Positions 6,300 to 11,875 of a DNA stretch of 11,875 bases are shown here, in pieces (within the stretch, counting starts at the first letter, position 1; every line of letters begins with the position of its first letter). Origin of the DNA: an uncultured Eubacterium sp. (lineage in GTDB: Bacteria; Bacillota; Clostridia; Lachnospirales; Lachnospiraceae); the NCBI GenBank assembly GCA_934338065.1, contig CAKRGX010000031.1:1-11875 (forward strand). Reading direction: 5' to 3'. The notes beneath the pieces are model-generated. The model was given only the letters and a program-made list of their open reading frames with translations, was not told where the DNA came from and searched no databases. The translations under genes and the position numbers were made by a program.

Positions 6300-7166
6300 A
6301 TGTGGGTATTATATGCGATAGGGTCGTCCTTTTTTGCCGGAATCGTAGCGATACTGGCAAAGTGTGGAATTAAGAAAACCGATTCCGATGTGGCAACGGC
6401 GATCCGGACGATAATTGTGTTATTTTTTTCGTGGCTGCTGGTTCTGATCACCGGTTCATGGACACAGATTACGCAGATCAGCGCAGGAACCGTGACGTTT
6501 CTGGTGCTTTCCGGGCTTGCAACCGGAGCTTCATGGCTGTGTTATTTCCGGGCACTTCAGTTAGGTGATATCAACAAAGTAGTGCCGATCGATAAGTCAA
6601 GTACGGTGCTTACCATTCTGCTGGCGTTGATCTTCCTGCAGGAAGGACTTGACTGGAGCAAGGTGGTGGCGATAGTGCTGATAGGGGTTGGAACATTCCT
6701 TATGGTAGCAAAGAAAGAAGCAGTTCAGGATAAGAAAAAGAATTGTGGAGGCTGGCTGATTTATGCCGTGCTGTCGGCGGTATTTGCCAGTCTGACTGCC
6801 ATACTTGGCAAGATTGGTATTACAGAGATTGATTCTAATCTGGGAACAGCAATCCGGACTACGGTCGTTCTGGCTATGGCGTGGCTTATGGTATTTGTGA
6901 TGGGAAAACAGCATGAGATAAAGAAGATAGAAGGAAAGGAACTCGGCTTTATTGCTTTTTCCGGGCTTGCAACCGGAGCCTCGTGGCTTTGTTATTACCA
7001 TGCACTGCAGCAAGGACCGGCTAGTATCGTTGTTCCAATCGACAAACTGAGCGTTTTGGTTACAATCACATTCTCATGGATTGTATTCCATGAAAGATTA
7101 ACAAAAAAAGCGGCGGCTGGTATGGTTTGTATTACGTTTGGAACCATTTTGCTTGCAATTATTTAG
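6300..7166 (+). CDS. EamA/DMT-family transporter
   Basis: The 288-residue inner-membrane protein has about ten hydrophobic helices in two homologous EamA halves, the drug/metabolite transporter fold. The halves can be matched directly: SSFFAGIVAILAKCGI with SAVFASLTAILGKIGI, TAIRT with TAIRT, SGLATGASWLCY with SGLATGASWLCY, and VVPIDKSS with VVPIDKLS. Substrates of this family are metabolites, amino acids or drugs and cannot be assigned. A GGAAGGA at 6282-6288 lies 11 nt before ATG 6300. The gene follows the broken phosphoesterase by 51 bp without a terminator, so it may depend on read-through from the promoter upstream of 5366. The two SGLATGASWLCY codings share 22 identical bases. It appears intact. 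Confidence 0.92.
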   Translation: MWVLYAIGSSFFAGIVAILAKCGIKKTDSDVATAIRTIIVLFFSWLLVLITGSWTQITQISAGTVTFLVLSGLATGASWLCYFRALQLGDINKVVPIDKSSTVLTILLALIFLQEGLDWSKVVAIVLIGVGTFLMVAKKEAVQDKKKNCGGWLIYAVLSAVFASLTAILGKIGITEIDSNLGTAIRTTVVLAMAWLMVFVMGKQHEIKKIEGKELGFIAFSGLATGASWLCYYHALQQGPASIVVPIDKLSVLVTITFSWIVFHERLTKKAAAGMVCITFGTILLAII

Positions 7167-7240
7167 AACGTTTTTTAATCGCCGCCTTTTTATGATTCAT
7201 ACATTACAGGAGGGAGTTTGCTTTGGGTTTGGGATAAAGT

Positions 7241-7480
7241 TTGCTATACAAAGAAAAAATGCTATATCCGCGTTCTGAAAAAGATATACTGCATCTTTTG
7301 AAACAGGCAGGATCTGCCAAACCATTGGGAGAAAAAATCCGGAGGCGGATTCATATCATGGGATGGGATGAGCTGACTTCAAGTCTGAATGCGCTTGAGT
7401 GCCTGGCTGGTCAAGATACGCTGTTATGTGCAGATGGGGAAGAACATGGCAGCACAAGAAATAAGAGTAAGTCTTGTTAG
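7241..7480 (+). CDS. Small hypothetical protein
   Basis: This is an open frame of 79 codons from TTG 7241, or 73 from ATG 7259. It is rich in charged residues (SEKDILHLLKQAG, GEKIRRRIHIMGWDEL) and ends C-terminally in a Lys/Ser stretch. There is no signal peptide or membrane helix. AGGAGGGAG at 7208-7216 is too far upstream to serve either start and is instead followed by a short frame from TTG 7218 that stops early, so translation is uncertain. It fills the space between the EamA gene and a strong terminator that begins 14 bp after its stop. I do not recognise the family; it could be a remnant of a larger gene. Confidence 0.35.
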   Translation: MLYKEKMLYPRSEKDILHLLKQAGSAKPLGEKIRRRIHIMGWDELTSSLNALECLAGQDTLLCADGEEHGSTRNKSKSC

Positions 7481-7493
7481 AAAATAGGTGATC

Positions 7494-7524
7494 AAAAAGG
7501 AGGGCTGTGAACAGCCCCCCTTTT
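7494..7524. terminator. Bidirectional terminator between convergent genes
   Basis: AAAAGGAGGGCTGT (7495-7508) pairs with ACAGCCCCCCTTTT (7511-7524) with one A-C mismatch. A-runs and T-runs flank both sides. It separates the plus-strand genes ending at 7480 from the minus-strand esterase ending at 7529 and can serve both. Confidence 0.85.
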
Positions 7525-7528
7525 GATA

Positions 7529-8875
7529 TTATTTAAAAATACGTTTCAAGAAATTATAAAATCCATGTAAGTATACGCCCTTCCAATGGGTGCCATTACC
7601 GCTTCCGGAAGGATCACCACCCATCGTTTCGTAGTAGGAGTGAGGGGTGTTTGTCTTCACAAGTGCTTCGTGATATTTCTTAGGATTATCACCTACCGTA
7701 GTATCTTTGGCACCCTTTGTAATCTGGATGTAGGTGTTATTCTTATATGTATCCGATAATACAAACTGCTCTGGAGTAAGCATGTCGCCACCGCTCAATA
7801 CACCAGGTGCAGGATTGAAAGCACCCATTGCACTAAATAATTCCGGATGTCTGAATCCGATATTCAAAGTCTCACGACCTCCCATGGAGAATCCACAGAG
7901 AGCTGTATTTTCGCGGCCGGTCAGAGTAGAATACTTTTCATTGATCGCCGGCATCAACACCTCGATCAGGTCATGGATGATATAGTCGTAGGCAGCAGAT
8001 GTCTGGGGGCTTGTATCAAAGCCACTCTTTCCCTCCTTGTTACAACATACACATGGAAATACAACGATACATTCTTTTACATCACCATTTGCAATGGCAT
8101 TCCATGCAACAAACTGTACACCGTCGCCGACCTGATTGTTGCCATCACCGACCATTTTCTCCGGTGTATCACTCAGACCATGAAGCATATAGATAACAGG
8201 ATATTTTTTCTCTGCCGAATAATCTTTAGGAAGAACAACCATGGCATAACGGTCAATGGCTTTCTTGTCTGTGGAATCAGTTCCATCATAATATTTGGTT
8301 GATTTATACTCAAATCTCTTTACGGTACCGGCATTGGCACTTTTCTTTGCCGTATATCCCTTTGGAATGTTAGAAAATTCAGGATCTTCCGGATAAGGTG
8401 TTGGAGTGATCCTTGGAGTTCTGGTAGGACGCGGCGAATTGGTTGCCTGCGTTGTTTGTGTCGGTACCGGTGTAGGTGTTACCTCCGGTGAAGGCGTTAC
8501 AATCGGTGTGCCGGTCGGAAGATTTTTTCTGACGACAGCATTTTTGATAGTAACAGTTACAACGCCGATTTTCTTTGTCTTCTTTTTATATTTTTCTTTT
8601 ACCTTGATTTTTACCTTCCCTTTTTTCTTTGCTGTGACAATTCCTTTTTTGGAAACGGTTGCCTTTTTTTTGGAAGAGGAGGAGAAGAGGTAGCTTGCTT
8701 TCTTCTTCTTCTCTTTAATCGTGATCTTTTTCTTTTGTCCTACTGTCATAGACAGCTTTGTTTTGCCTATTTTTGTTTTGGCTGCAGATGAGATGGAAAA
8801 TGGCACAACCAGACTTGATAGAACAAGTGCAAAGCATAAGCCGACGCTCATCGTTCGTTTACTATTTTTGTACAT
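7529..8875 (-). CDS. Secreted CE1-type carbohydrate esterase with Lys-rich Big_2-like domain
   Basis: The 448-residue product starts with a signal peptide (basic MYKNSKR, hydrophobic core to about 27, probable cleavage near SISSAA at 28-32). Residues 35-112 form a very Lys-rich bacterial Ig-like (Big_2) type domain: KTKLSMTVGQKKKITI, then VSKKGIVTAKKKGKVKI. Residues 120-165 are a Pro/Thr linker (TPIVTPSPEVTPTPVPTQ). From about 185 to the end is an alpha/beta-hydrolase esterase like the acetyl-xylan/feruloyl esterases of CE1: oxyanion-hole HGLSD (232-236), nucleophile Ser330 in GFSMGG, Asp391 in KGAKDTT and His430 in GTHWKG. It probably removes acyl or feruloyl groups from plant polysaccharide outside the cell. 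No sortase or dockerin signal is seen, so the basic domain may hold it to the wall. GAGGAGG lies 7 nt before the ATG. Confidence 0.88.
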   Translation of the reverse strand: MYKNSKRTMSVGLCFALVLSSLVVPFSISSAAKTKIGKTKLSMTVGQKKKITIKEKKKKASYLFSSSSKKKATVSKKGIVTAKKKGKVKIKVKEKYKKKTKKIGVVTVTIKNAVVRKNLPTGTPIVTPSPEVTPTPVPTQTTQATNSPRPTRTPRITPTPYPEDPEFSNIPKGYTAKKSANAGTVKRFEYKSTKYYDGTDSTDKKAIDRYAMVVLPKDYSAEKKYPVIYMLHGLSDTPEKMVGDGNNQVGDGVQFVAWNAIANGDVKECIVVFPCVCCNKEGKSGFDTSPQTSAAYDYIIHDLIEVLMPAINEKYSTLTGRENTALCGFSMGGRETLNIGFRHPELFSAMGAFNPAPGVLSGGDMLTPEQFVLSDTYKNNTYIQITKGAKDTTVGDNPKKYHEALVKTNTPHSYYETMGGDPSGSGNGTHWKGVYLHGFYNFLKRIFK

Positions 8876-8908
8876 AGTATAACCTCCTCAATATAATAGA
8901 ATAACTAT

Positions 8909-8917
8909 ATAGTAGCA
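8909..8917 (-). promoter_or_regulatory. Extended -10 element of the esterase gene
   Basis: On the minus strand TGCTACTAT (8917-8909) fits an extended -10, about 34 bp ahead of the esterase ATG. No clear -35 was found, which is tolerable for a TGn promoter. The remainder of the 8876-9058 gap is AT-rich and shows no other recognised feature besides the AAGGAG site of the next gene. Confidence 0.4.
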
Positions 8918-9058
8918 CAAAATTATTAGAAAAGACATATTTTTTTGCAAAAGATGGTTATTAATCATTTTGTTAACTTCTGCCGATAAAAAATAAAAGA
9001 GAAAACGGGCAAAAGGATTTGCTGCAGGATATTTTATTTATACGGAAAGGAGTCCCAT

Positions 9059-9634
9059 ATGAAATTGAAAGAAGCAATACCGAAGTATCGGGAATATCGC
9101 CAGAGATTGGTGGATCAGACCAGGAATCTGGTCAAACAGCGAGATCAGGCACAGAAAAAATATGAGACAACTGGTGATAAAGCGTGGGAAGAAGAGGCGG
9201 TGTCACTTCATTTATCGGCACTGGCATCGGATGATAAGTTTAAGGAAAACCAGAAAGTACTGGATGGTTTACTGGAACAGTATACTTTGGCATGGAATAA
9301 CGAAGTGAACAAGGCACTTGCTGATCCGGAGACTGGTATGGCAGCGACCTATGCAAAGATCATGACAACCGTTGCCCGGATGTGTGCCGGGGATAAAGTT
9401 CCCTACTCAGATGAAAAAAAGGTTATGGATTTTGACAGTGAGATGTATCTCAAAGCAAAGCAGACACAGATGGCGATGGCAGTGATAAAGAAAAAGCAAA
9501 AGGAATATGAGTCCCTGTGGTCGGAAGAAGGCGGAGAATACGATCCTCAGAAGGCGGCAGACAATACGGAAGCTGCGGGAGAGCTTCCCCAGATACCATT
9601 GGCAGATACAGAGACCGACAGCATGGCAGAATAG
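9059..9634 (+). CDS. Cytoplasmic helical (coiled-coil) protein of unknown function
   Basis: The 191-residue product is almost entirely predicted helix. It has a charged coiled-coil-like N-terminus (YREYRQRLVDQTRNLVKQRD), a middle conserved-looking segment (GMAATYAKIMTTVARMCAGDKVP, DEKKVMDFDSEMYL) and KKKQKEYESLW near 143-153. The acidic tail is poor in order. There is no signal peptide, membrane segment, metal motif or enzyme motif. ATG 9059 has AAAGGAG at a good distance. It looks like an intact gene of a family I associate loosely with Lachnospiraceae, but I cannot name a function. It is monocistronic here: the esterase is divergent and the DUF1294 gene is convergent only 7 bp away, so the two 3' ends nearly touch. 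Confidence 0.75.
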   Translation: MKLKEAIPKYREYRQRLVDQTRNLVKQRDQAQKKYETTGDKAWEEEAVSLHLSALASDDKFKENQKVLDGLLEQYTLAWNNEVNKALADPETGMAATYAKIMTTVARMCAGDKVPYSDEKKVMDFDSEMYLKAKQTQMAMAVIKKKQKEYESLWSEEGGEYDPQKAADNTEAAGELPQIPLADTETDSMAE

Positions 9635-9641
9635 CCGGAAA

Positions 9642-9923
9642 CTAAAATAGTTTTACACAAGATCGCTGAAGTGTCAACACAATCAGCAGTATCTCCAAGA
9701 CCAATATGACAGGAACCCCGATATAAAATAAGGGTTTTTGTGTTTTATGGTGAAAAACATACATCCCGGTCAAAGCACCCAACACGCCAAAGACGGCAGA
9801 GAGCATCAGTGCCTTTTCCGGGATCCTCCATTTATGGTGTACGGCTTTTCTTTTATCAATTCCATATAAATGGAATACGATAATGTTAACCAATAGATAA
9901 AGGGATACAAGTTTTATTGTCAT
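9642..9923 (-). CDS. DUF1294 family small membrane protein
   Basis: This 93-residue integral membrane protein has three hydrophobic helices. It has the DUF1294 signature: YGIDKRKAVHHKWRIPE near residues 20-36, then an Ala/Gly-rich helix (GVLGALTGMYVFHHKT) and a final helix. The domain is found alone or attached to cold-shock domains in other bacteria, and its function is unknown. On the minus strand AAGGAG (9937-9932) lies 8 nt before ATG 9923. The gene is divergent from the MmcQ-alkyltransferase gene, with an 18-bp palindrome in the shared upstream region that could affect both. Length and motif are normal for the family. Confidence 0.88.
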   Translation of the reverse strand: MTIKLVSLYLLVNIIVFHLYGIDKRKAVHHKWRIPEKALMLSAVFGVLGALTGMYVFHHKTQKPLFYIGVPVILVLEILLIVLTLQRSCVKLF

Positions 9924-9992
9924 ACGCCCTGCTCCTTCCTTAATGAAAAAACATTATTTGTTTATTTTAAAATAGAATTGTGGCAAAAATAT

Positions 9993-10010
9993 ACATTTTG
10001 ATCAAAATGT
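9993..10010. promoter_or_regulatory. 18-bp perfect palindrome, candidate operator
   Basis: ACATTTTGATCAAAATGT is an exact inverted repeat with no spacer, centred on GATC. It lies in the shared upstream region of the divergent DUF1294 and MmcQ-alkyltransferase genes and directly abuts TTATAC (10010-10015), a possible -10 of the latter. That is a typical repressor operator position. The binding protein is unknown. Confidence 0.55.
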
Positions 10011-10035
10011 TATACGATTGGAGAGTGATGATTAT

Positions 10036-10653
10036 ATGACACGCGAAGAGGCACTAGCTTACGGGTTATCGTTTGCTAATACGTACCAGGATGCTCCATT
10101 TCATGATGCTAATTGGCAGCTTGTCCGCGTAAAAGGGAGTAAACGGGCGTTTCTTTGGACGTATGAAAGAGATGGCTATATCAACCTGAATGTGAAGGTT
10201 ACTCCTGAATCAAGGGATTTCTGGCGTGATATTTATGAGGCGGTTGGTCCGGGCTGGCATCAGAATAAAGAACATTGGAACACGATCATTTTAGATGGGA
10301 GTATTCCGGAAGAGGATGTGAAAAAAATGATTGATGAAAGCTATGTGATTGTGACGGACAGCCCAACAACACGCATCTACGAAGCGGTAAAGAAAATTCC
10401 CAAAGGGAAAGTTGCTACATATGCGCAGGTTGCGGAACTGGCAGGAAATAAAAGAATGTGCCGCGCTGTAGGAAATGCCCTTCACAAAAACCCTGACCCG
10501 GACTGGATTCCGTGTTACCGGGTGGTCAACGCAAAGGGGCAGCTGGCGGGTGGCTTTGCTTTTGGAGGGGCAGAGGTTCAACAAAAATTACTTGAAGCCG
10601 ATGGTGTACCAGTTATAAAAGGAAGAGTTGACCTGGAAAAATACGGCATCTGA
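10036..10653 (+). CDS. MmcQ/YjbR domain fused to O6-alkylguanine-DNA alkyltransferase-like domain
   Basis: From ATG 10036 the product has 205 residues. This start was chosen because GGAGAG lies at 10020-10025; an in-frame TTG at 10018 overlaps that site. Residues 1-108 are an MmcQ/YjbR (DUF419) domain, a small DNA-binding-like fold (LSFANTYQDAPFHD, FLWTYERDGYINLNVK). Residues 109-205 match the C-terminal DNA-binding and active-site part of Ogt/MGMT: IPKGKVATYAQVAELAG, then CRAVGNALHKNP with the Arg finger, then IPCYRVV with Cys160. Classical enzymes have PCHRV and the alkyltransferase-like proteins PWHRV. Here the cysteine is kept but the His is Tyr, so alkyl transfer is plausible but not certain. 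It probably repairs or flags O6-alkylguanine. The 3' end abuts the IS1182 remnant, whose open frame runs 76 bp into it antisense. Confidence 0.9.
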   Translation: MTREEALAYGLSFANTYQDAPFHDANWQLVRVKGSKRAFLWTYERDGYINLNVKVTPESRDFWRDIYEAVGPGWHQNKEHWNTIILDGSIPEEDVKKMIDESYVIVTDSPTTRIYEAVKKIPKGKVATYAQVAELAGNKRMCRAVGNALHKNPDPDWIPCYRVVNAKGQLAGGFAFGGAEVQQKLLEADGVPVIKGRVDLEKYGI

Positions 10654-11727
10654 TATTTCCCGAGCCAGATTCTGACTGTTTTCATACGTCTGAAGAATGG
10701 AAACTCCCCTGTTGCAAGCAAATTGTTTGCCCCAAATGACAAAAAAATCGATATTAAACAGCCTTCCCTACCGCTTTTTTGAAGCATCATTGCTAGTTTT
10801 TTTAGATTCATGCAGGCAGAGGTAAGCCCGACCTTCATTTCCATTCGAGCCTTACCATACATTTGTGTATAACGAAAACCATGATTCTCCTTTGCTGTGC
10901 CAAAGATTCGTTCAATAGTTTCCTTTCTTTGCTCATATAATTTTTTCATTCCCAAGGTATGACGAACATCTTCACATTGCTCCATGTAATTTTCCCAGAT
11001 ATGTCGTGTTATTAGTTTCACATGATTTTTGCTTTCTGTACATTGAGATAAATATAGACAATTTTCACATACATTTCCGCAGCTTTTATATCCGGCATCT
11101 GCAACAAGTGTTTTTATTCCAATATTTTTAATTTTATCATATAATCCTTTAAATGTTCTGCTGTCATGTAAGTTTCCGGGACTCACTGTATAACCTAGAA
11201 TCCACCCATTTTTATCACAAGCAGTTTCAACAGCGTATGCAAAAACAAGCTTATGTTCACCTTTACGAAACCAACGACTTTCTGGATCAGTGGTACTACA
11301 CTTTATTGTTTTTTCATTTGATACCGCCAGACAAAGGATGGTGATTGTTATCGTCTTTATCTTTTAATGGTTTTTTGTGATGCTCTTGTCGATCTTTATT
11401 AATTTCAGATTTTAACATGTCTTCATAAAAAAGAGCTTCTTCCTTAGCAATTCGTTTTTGCATTTTTCTACTGTTTGCACGGGCTTTTACATGAGTAGCA
11501 TCTACAAAAATCTGCTCAAATAAGTCGGTATCTTTGAATCGTCTTGTATAATTCTTTCCAAAGGTTGAAAAGTGTGGAACTTTATCTGTCATATCAAGAC
11601 CAAGAAACCATCGAGATGCAACATTTACTTCAATTTCTTTTACTGTCTGCCGCATGCTCTTGATTCCATACAGATACTGAATGAGGGGTATTTTAATCAA
11701 TGTCACAGGATCCATGCTAGGCCGACC
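10654..11727 (-). pseudogene. tnp: IS1182-family transposase, degenerate
   Basis: Two minus-strand frames together cover an IS1182-type DDE transposase. The first (from 11727) has GRPSMDPVTLIKIPLIQYLYG, MRQTVKEIEVNVASRWFLG and FVDATHVKARANS (first catalytic Asp). It stops near 11311 at AAA-TGA. The protein continues one frame over through KTIKCSTTDPESRWFRKGEHK, then LVADAGYKS (second Asp) and KETIERIFGTAKENHG (Glu). One surplus A explains the shift. The N-terminal ~60 residues normally before GRPS are replaced by a GC-rich element. A stretch of about 20 residues expected between FEQIF and QIFVDATH also looks deleted. The second frame runs on to 10578, antisense inside the alkyltransferase gene, so its natural end is unclear. 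I could not define terminal inverted repeats. Inactive. Confidence 0.8.
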
Positions 11728-11797
11728 GTAGCGAAGCGAAGACCACAAGAGGTCCGGTGGACCTCTGCTCTGTGCCGACCGAAGCGGCAGCGGAGAC
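11721..11797. repeat. GC-rich element: direct repeats flanking a hairpin
   Basis: Two near-identical units, GCCGACCGTAGCGAAGCGAA-GAC (11721-11743) and GCCGACCGAAGCGGCAGCGG-AGAC (11774-11797), flank a perfect 8-bp-stem hairpin AGAGGTCC-GGT-GGACCTCT (11748-11766), with a CACA/TGTG pair outside it. The element is far more GC-rich than the AT-rich DNA on either side and codes for nothing recognisable. It replaces the N-terminal coding part of the IS1182 transposase; the join falls in GGTCGGCC, shared by the element and the GRP codons. It resembles a REP/MITE-like interspersed element. The 78 bases after it (11798-11875) are AT-rich and may be the upstream end of the IS; nothing further is recognised there. 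Confidence 0.65.
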
Positions 11798-11875
11798 TAA
11801 GAAAAATCTATAAAACAGTATAACACAAAATAAAAGTGACATGGTGAACTGATTGAAATGCTTCTGATTTTTGCA

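Noticed and set aside
7105..7193. Possible hairpin between AAAAAAAGCGGCGG in the EamA 3' end and CGCCGCCTTTTT after its stop
   Set aside because: The arms pair only out of register and the loop would be about 60 nt, so it is not a convincing terminator.
8406..8693. Plus-strand open frame of 95 codons opposite the esterase linker and Lys-rich domain
   Set aside because: It is the antisense of Pro/Thr and Lys repeats (giving Gly/Val and Phe runs), without a ribosome binding site.
9639..9653. AAACTA-AAA-TAGTTT hairpin between the convergent coiled-coil and DUF1294 genes
   Set aside because: Very short AT-only stem with no GC pairs beyond one; too weak to call a terminator.
10578..10653. Transposase frame continuing antisense into the alkyltransferase gene
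   Set aside because: The overlapped stretch is well-conserved alkyltransferase coding sequence on the plus strand; the minus frame there is read-through past the IS end, not a real C-terminus.
11825..11845. AAAATAAAAGTG near the right end, shared with the second 23-bp repeat at 2018-2027
   Set aside because: A-rich 12-mer without the flanking TGCCGAAT or tandem copies; likely chance.
1..11875. CRISPR arrays, tRNA or rRNA genes, riboswitches
   Set aside because: No regularly spaced identical repeats with unique spacers, no tRNA cloverleaf or rRNA-like segments, and no riboswitch consensus were seen in the intergenic regions.

Overview
This window looks like a chromosomal segment of a strictly anaerobic, AT-rich Firmicute, most probably a gut Lachnospiraceae (Roseburia/Agathobacter/Butyrivibrio-like). 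This is inferred from the gene content (rubrerythrin, bacteriohemerythrin, Lys-rich Big_2-like domain on a secreted esterase, MmcQ/YjbR-MGMT fusion, DUF4143 ATPase), strong AGGAGG-type ribosome binding sites and sigma-A promoters. No rRNA, tRNA or CRISPR array was seen.

Layout. (1) 1-1977 is the scar of a defence or mobile region: the tail of an IS66-type TnpB, the C-terminal half of a DndB-like (DGQHR/phosphorothioation-associated) protein, an intact small zinc-ribbon gene, a HARE-HTH/Mrr restriction endonuclease cut off inside its catalytic core, and the C-terminal part of an HNH endonuclease joined to it out of frame. (2) 1988-3432 holds a probably intact AAA/DUF4143 ATPase. Its promoter lies inside an array of at least four degenerate 23-bp tandem repeats. 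This iteron-like unit is the most intriguing structure here. (3) 3445-5323 is an oxidative-stress block: a YwnA-like Rrf2 regulator with a stop at its natural second codon, then rubrerythrin behind a perfect sigma-A promoter overlapped by a PerR-like box, then bacteriohemerythrin with one unusual iron-ligand position, ending in a terminator. (4) 5366-7524 contains a decayed membrane metallophosphoesterase (two frameshifts plus loss of the GHTH metal motif), an EamA transporter, a small unknown ORF and a bidirectional terminator. (5) 7529-8875 (minus) encodes a secreted CE1-type esterase. (6) 9059-10653 carries a coiled-coil protein of unknown function, a DUF1294 membrane protein (minus) and an MmcQ/YjbR-alkyltransferase fusion, with an 18-bp perfect palindrome between the last two. 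(7) 10654-11875 is a wrecked IS1182-type transposase (minus). Its N-terminal part is replaced by a GC-rich element built of direct repeats around a hairpin.

The working genes fall into peroxide/oxygen defence (rubrerythrin, hemerythrin), transport, extracellular polysaccharide ester hydrolysis and DNA alkylation repair. An unusually large share of the window is broken genes: IS66, dndB-like, mrr, HNH, metallophosphoesterase, IS1182 and possibly rrf2. Several lesions are 1-nt indels in or near homopolymers, so sequencing or assembly error has to be weighed against real decay.
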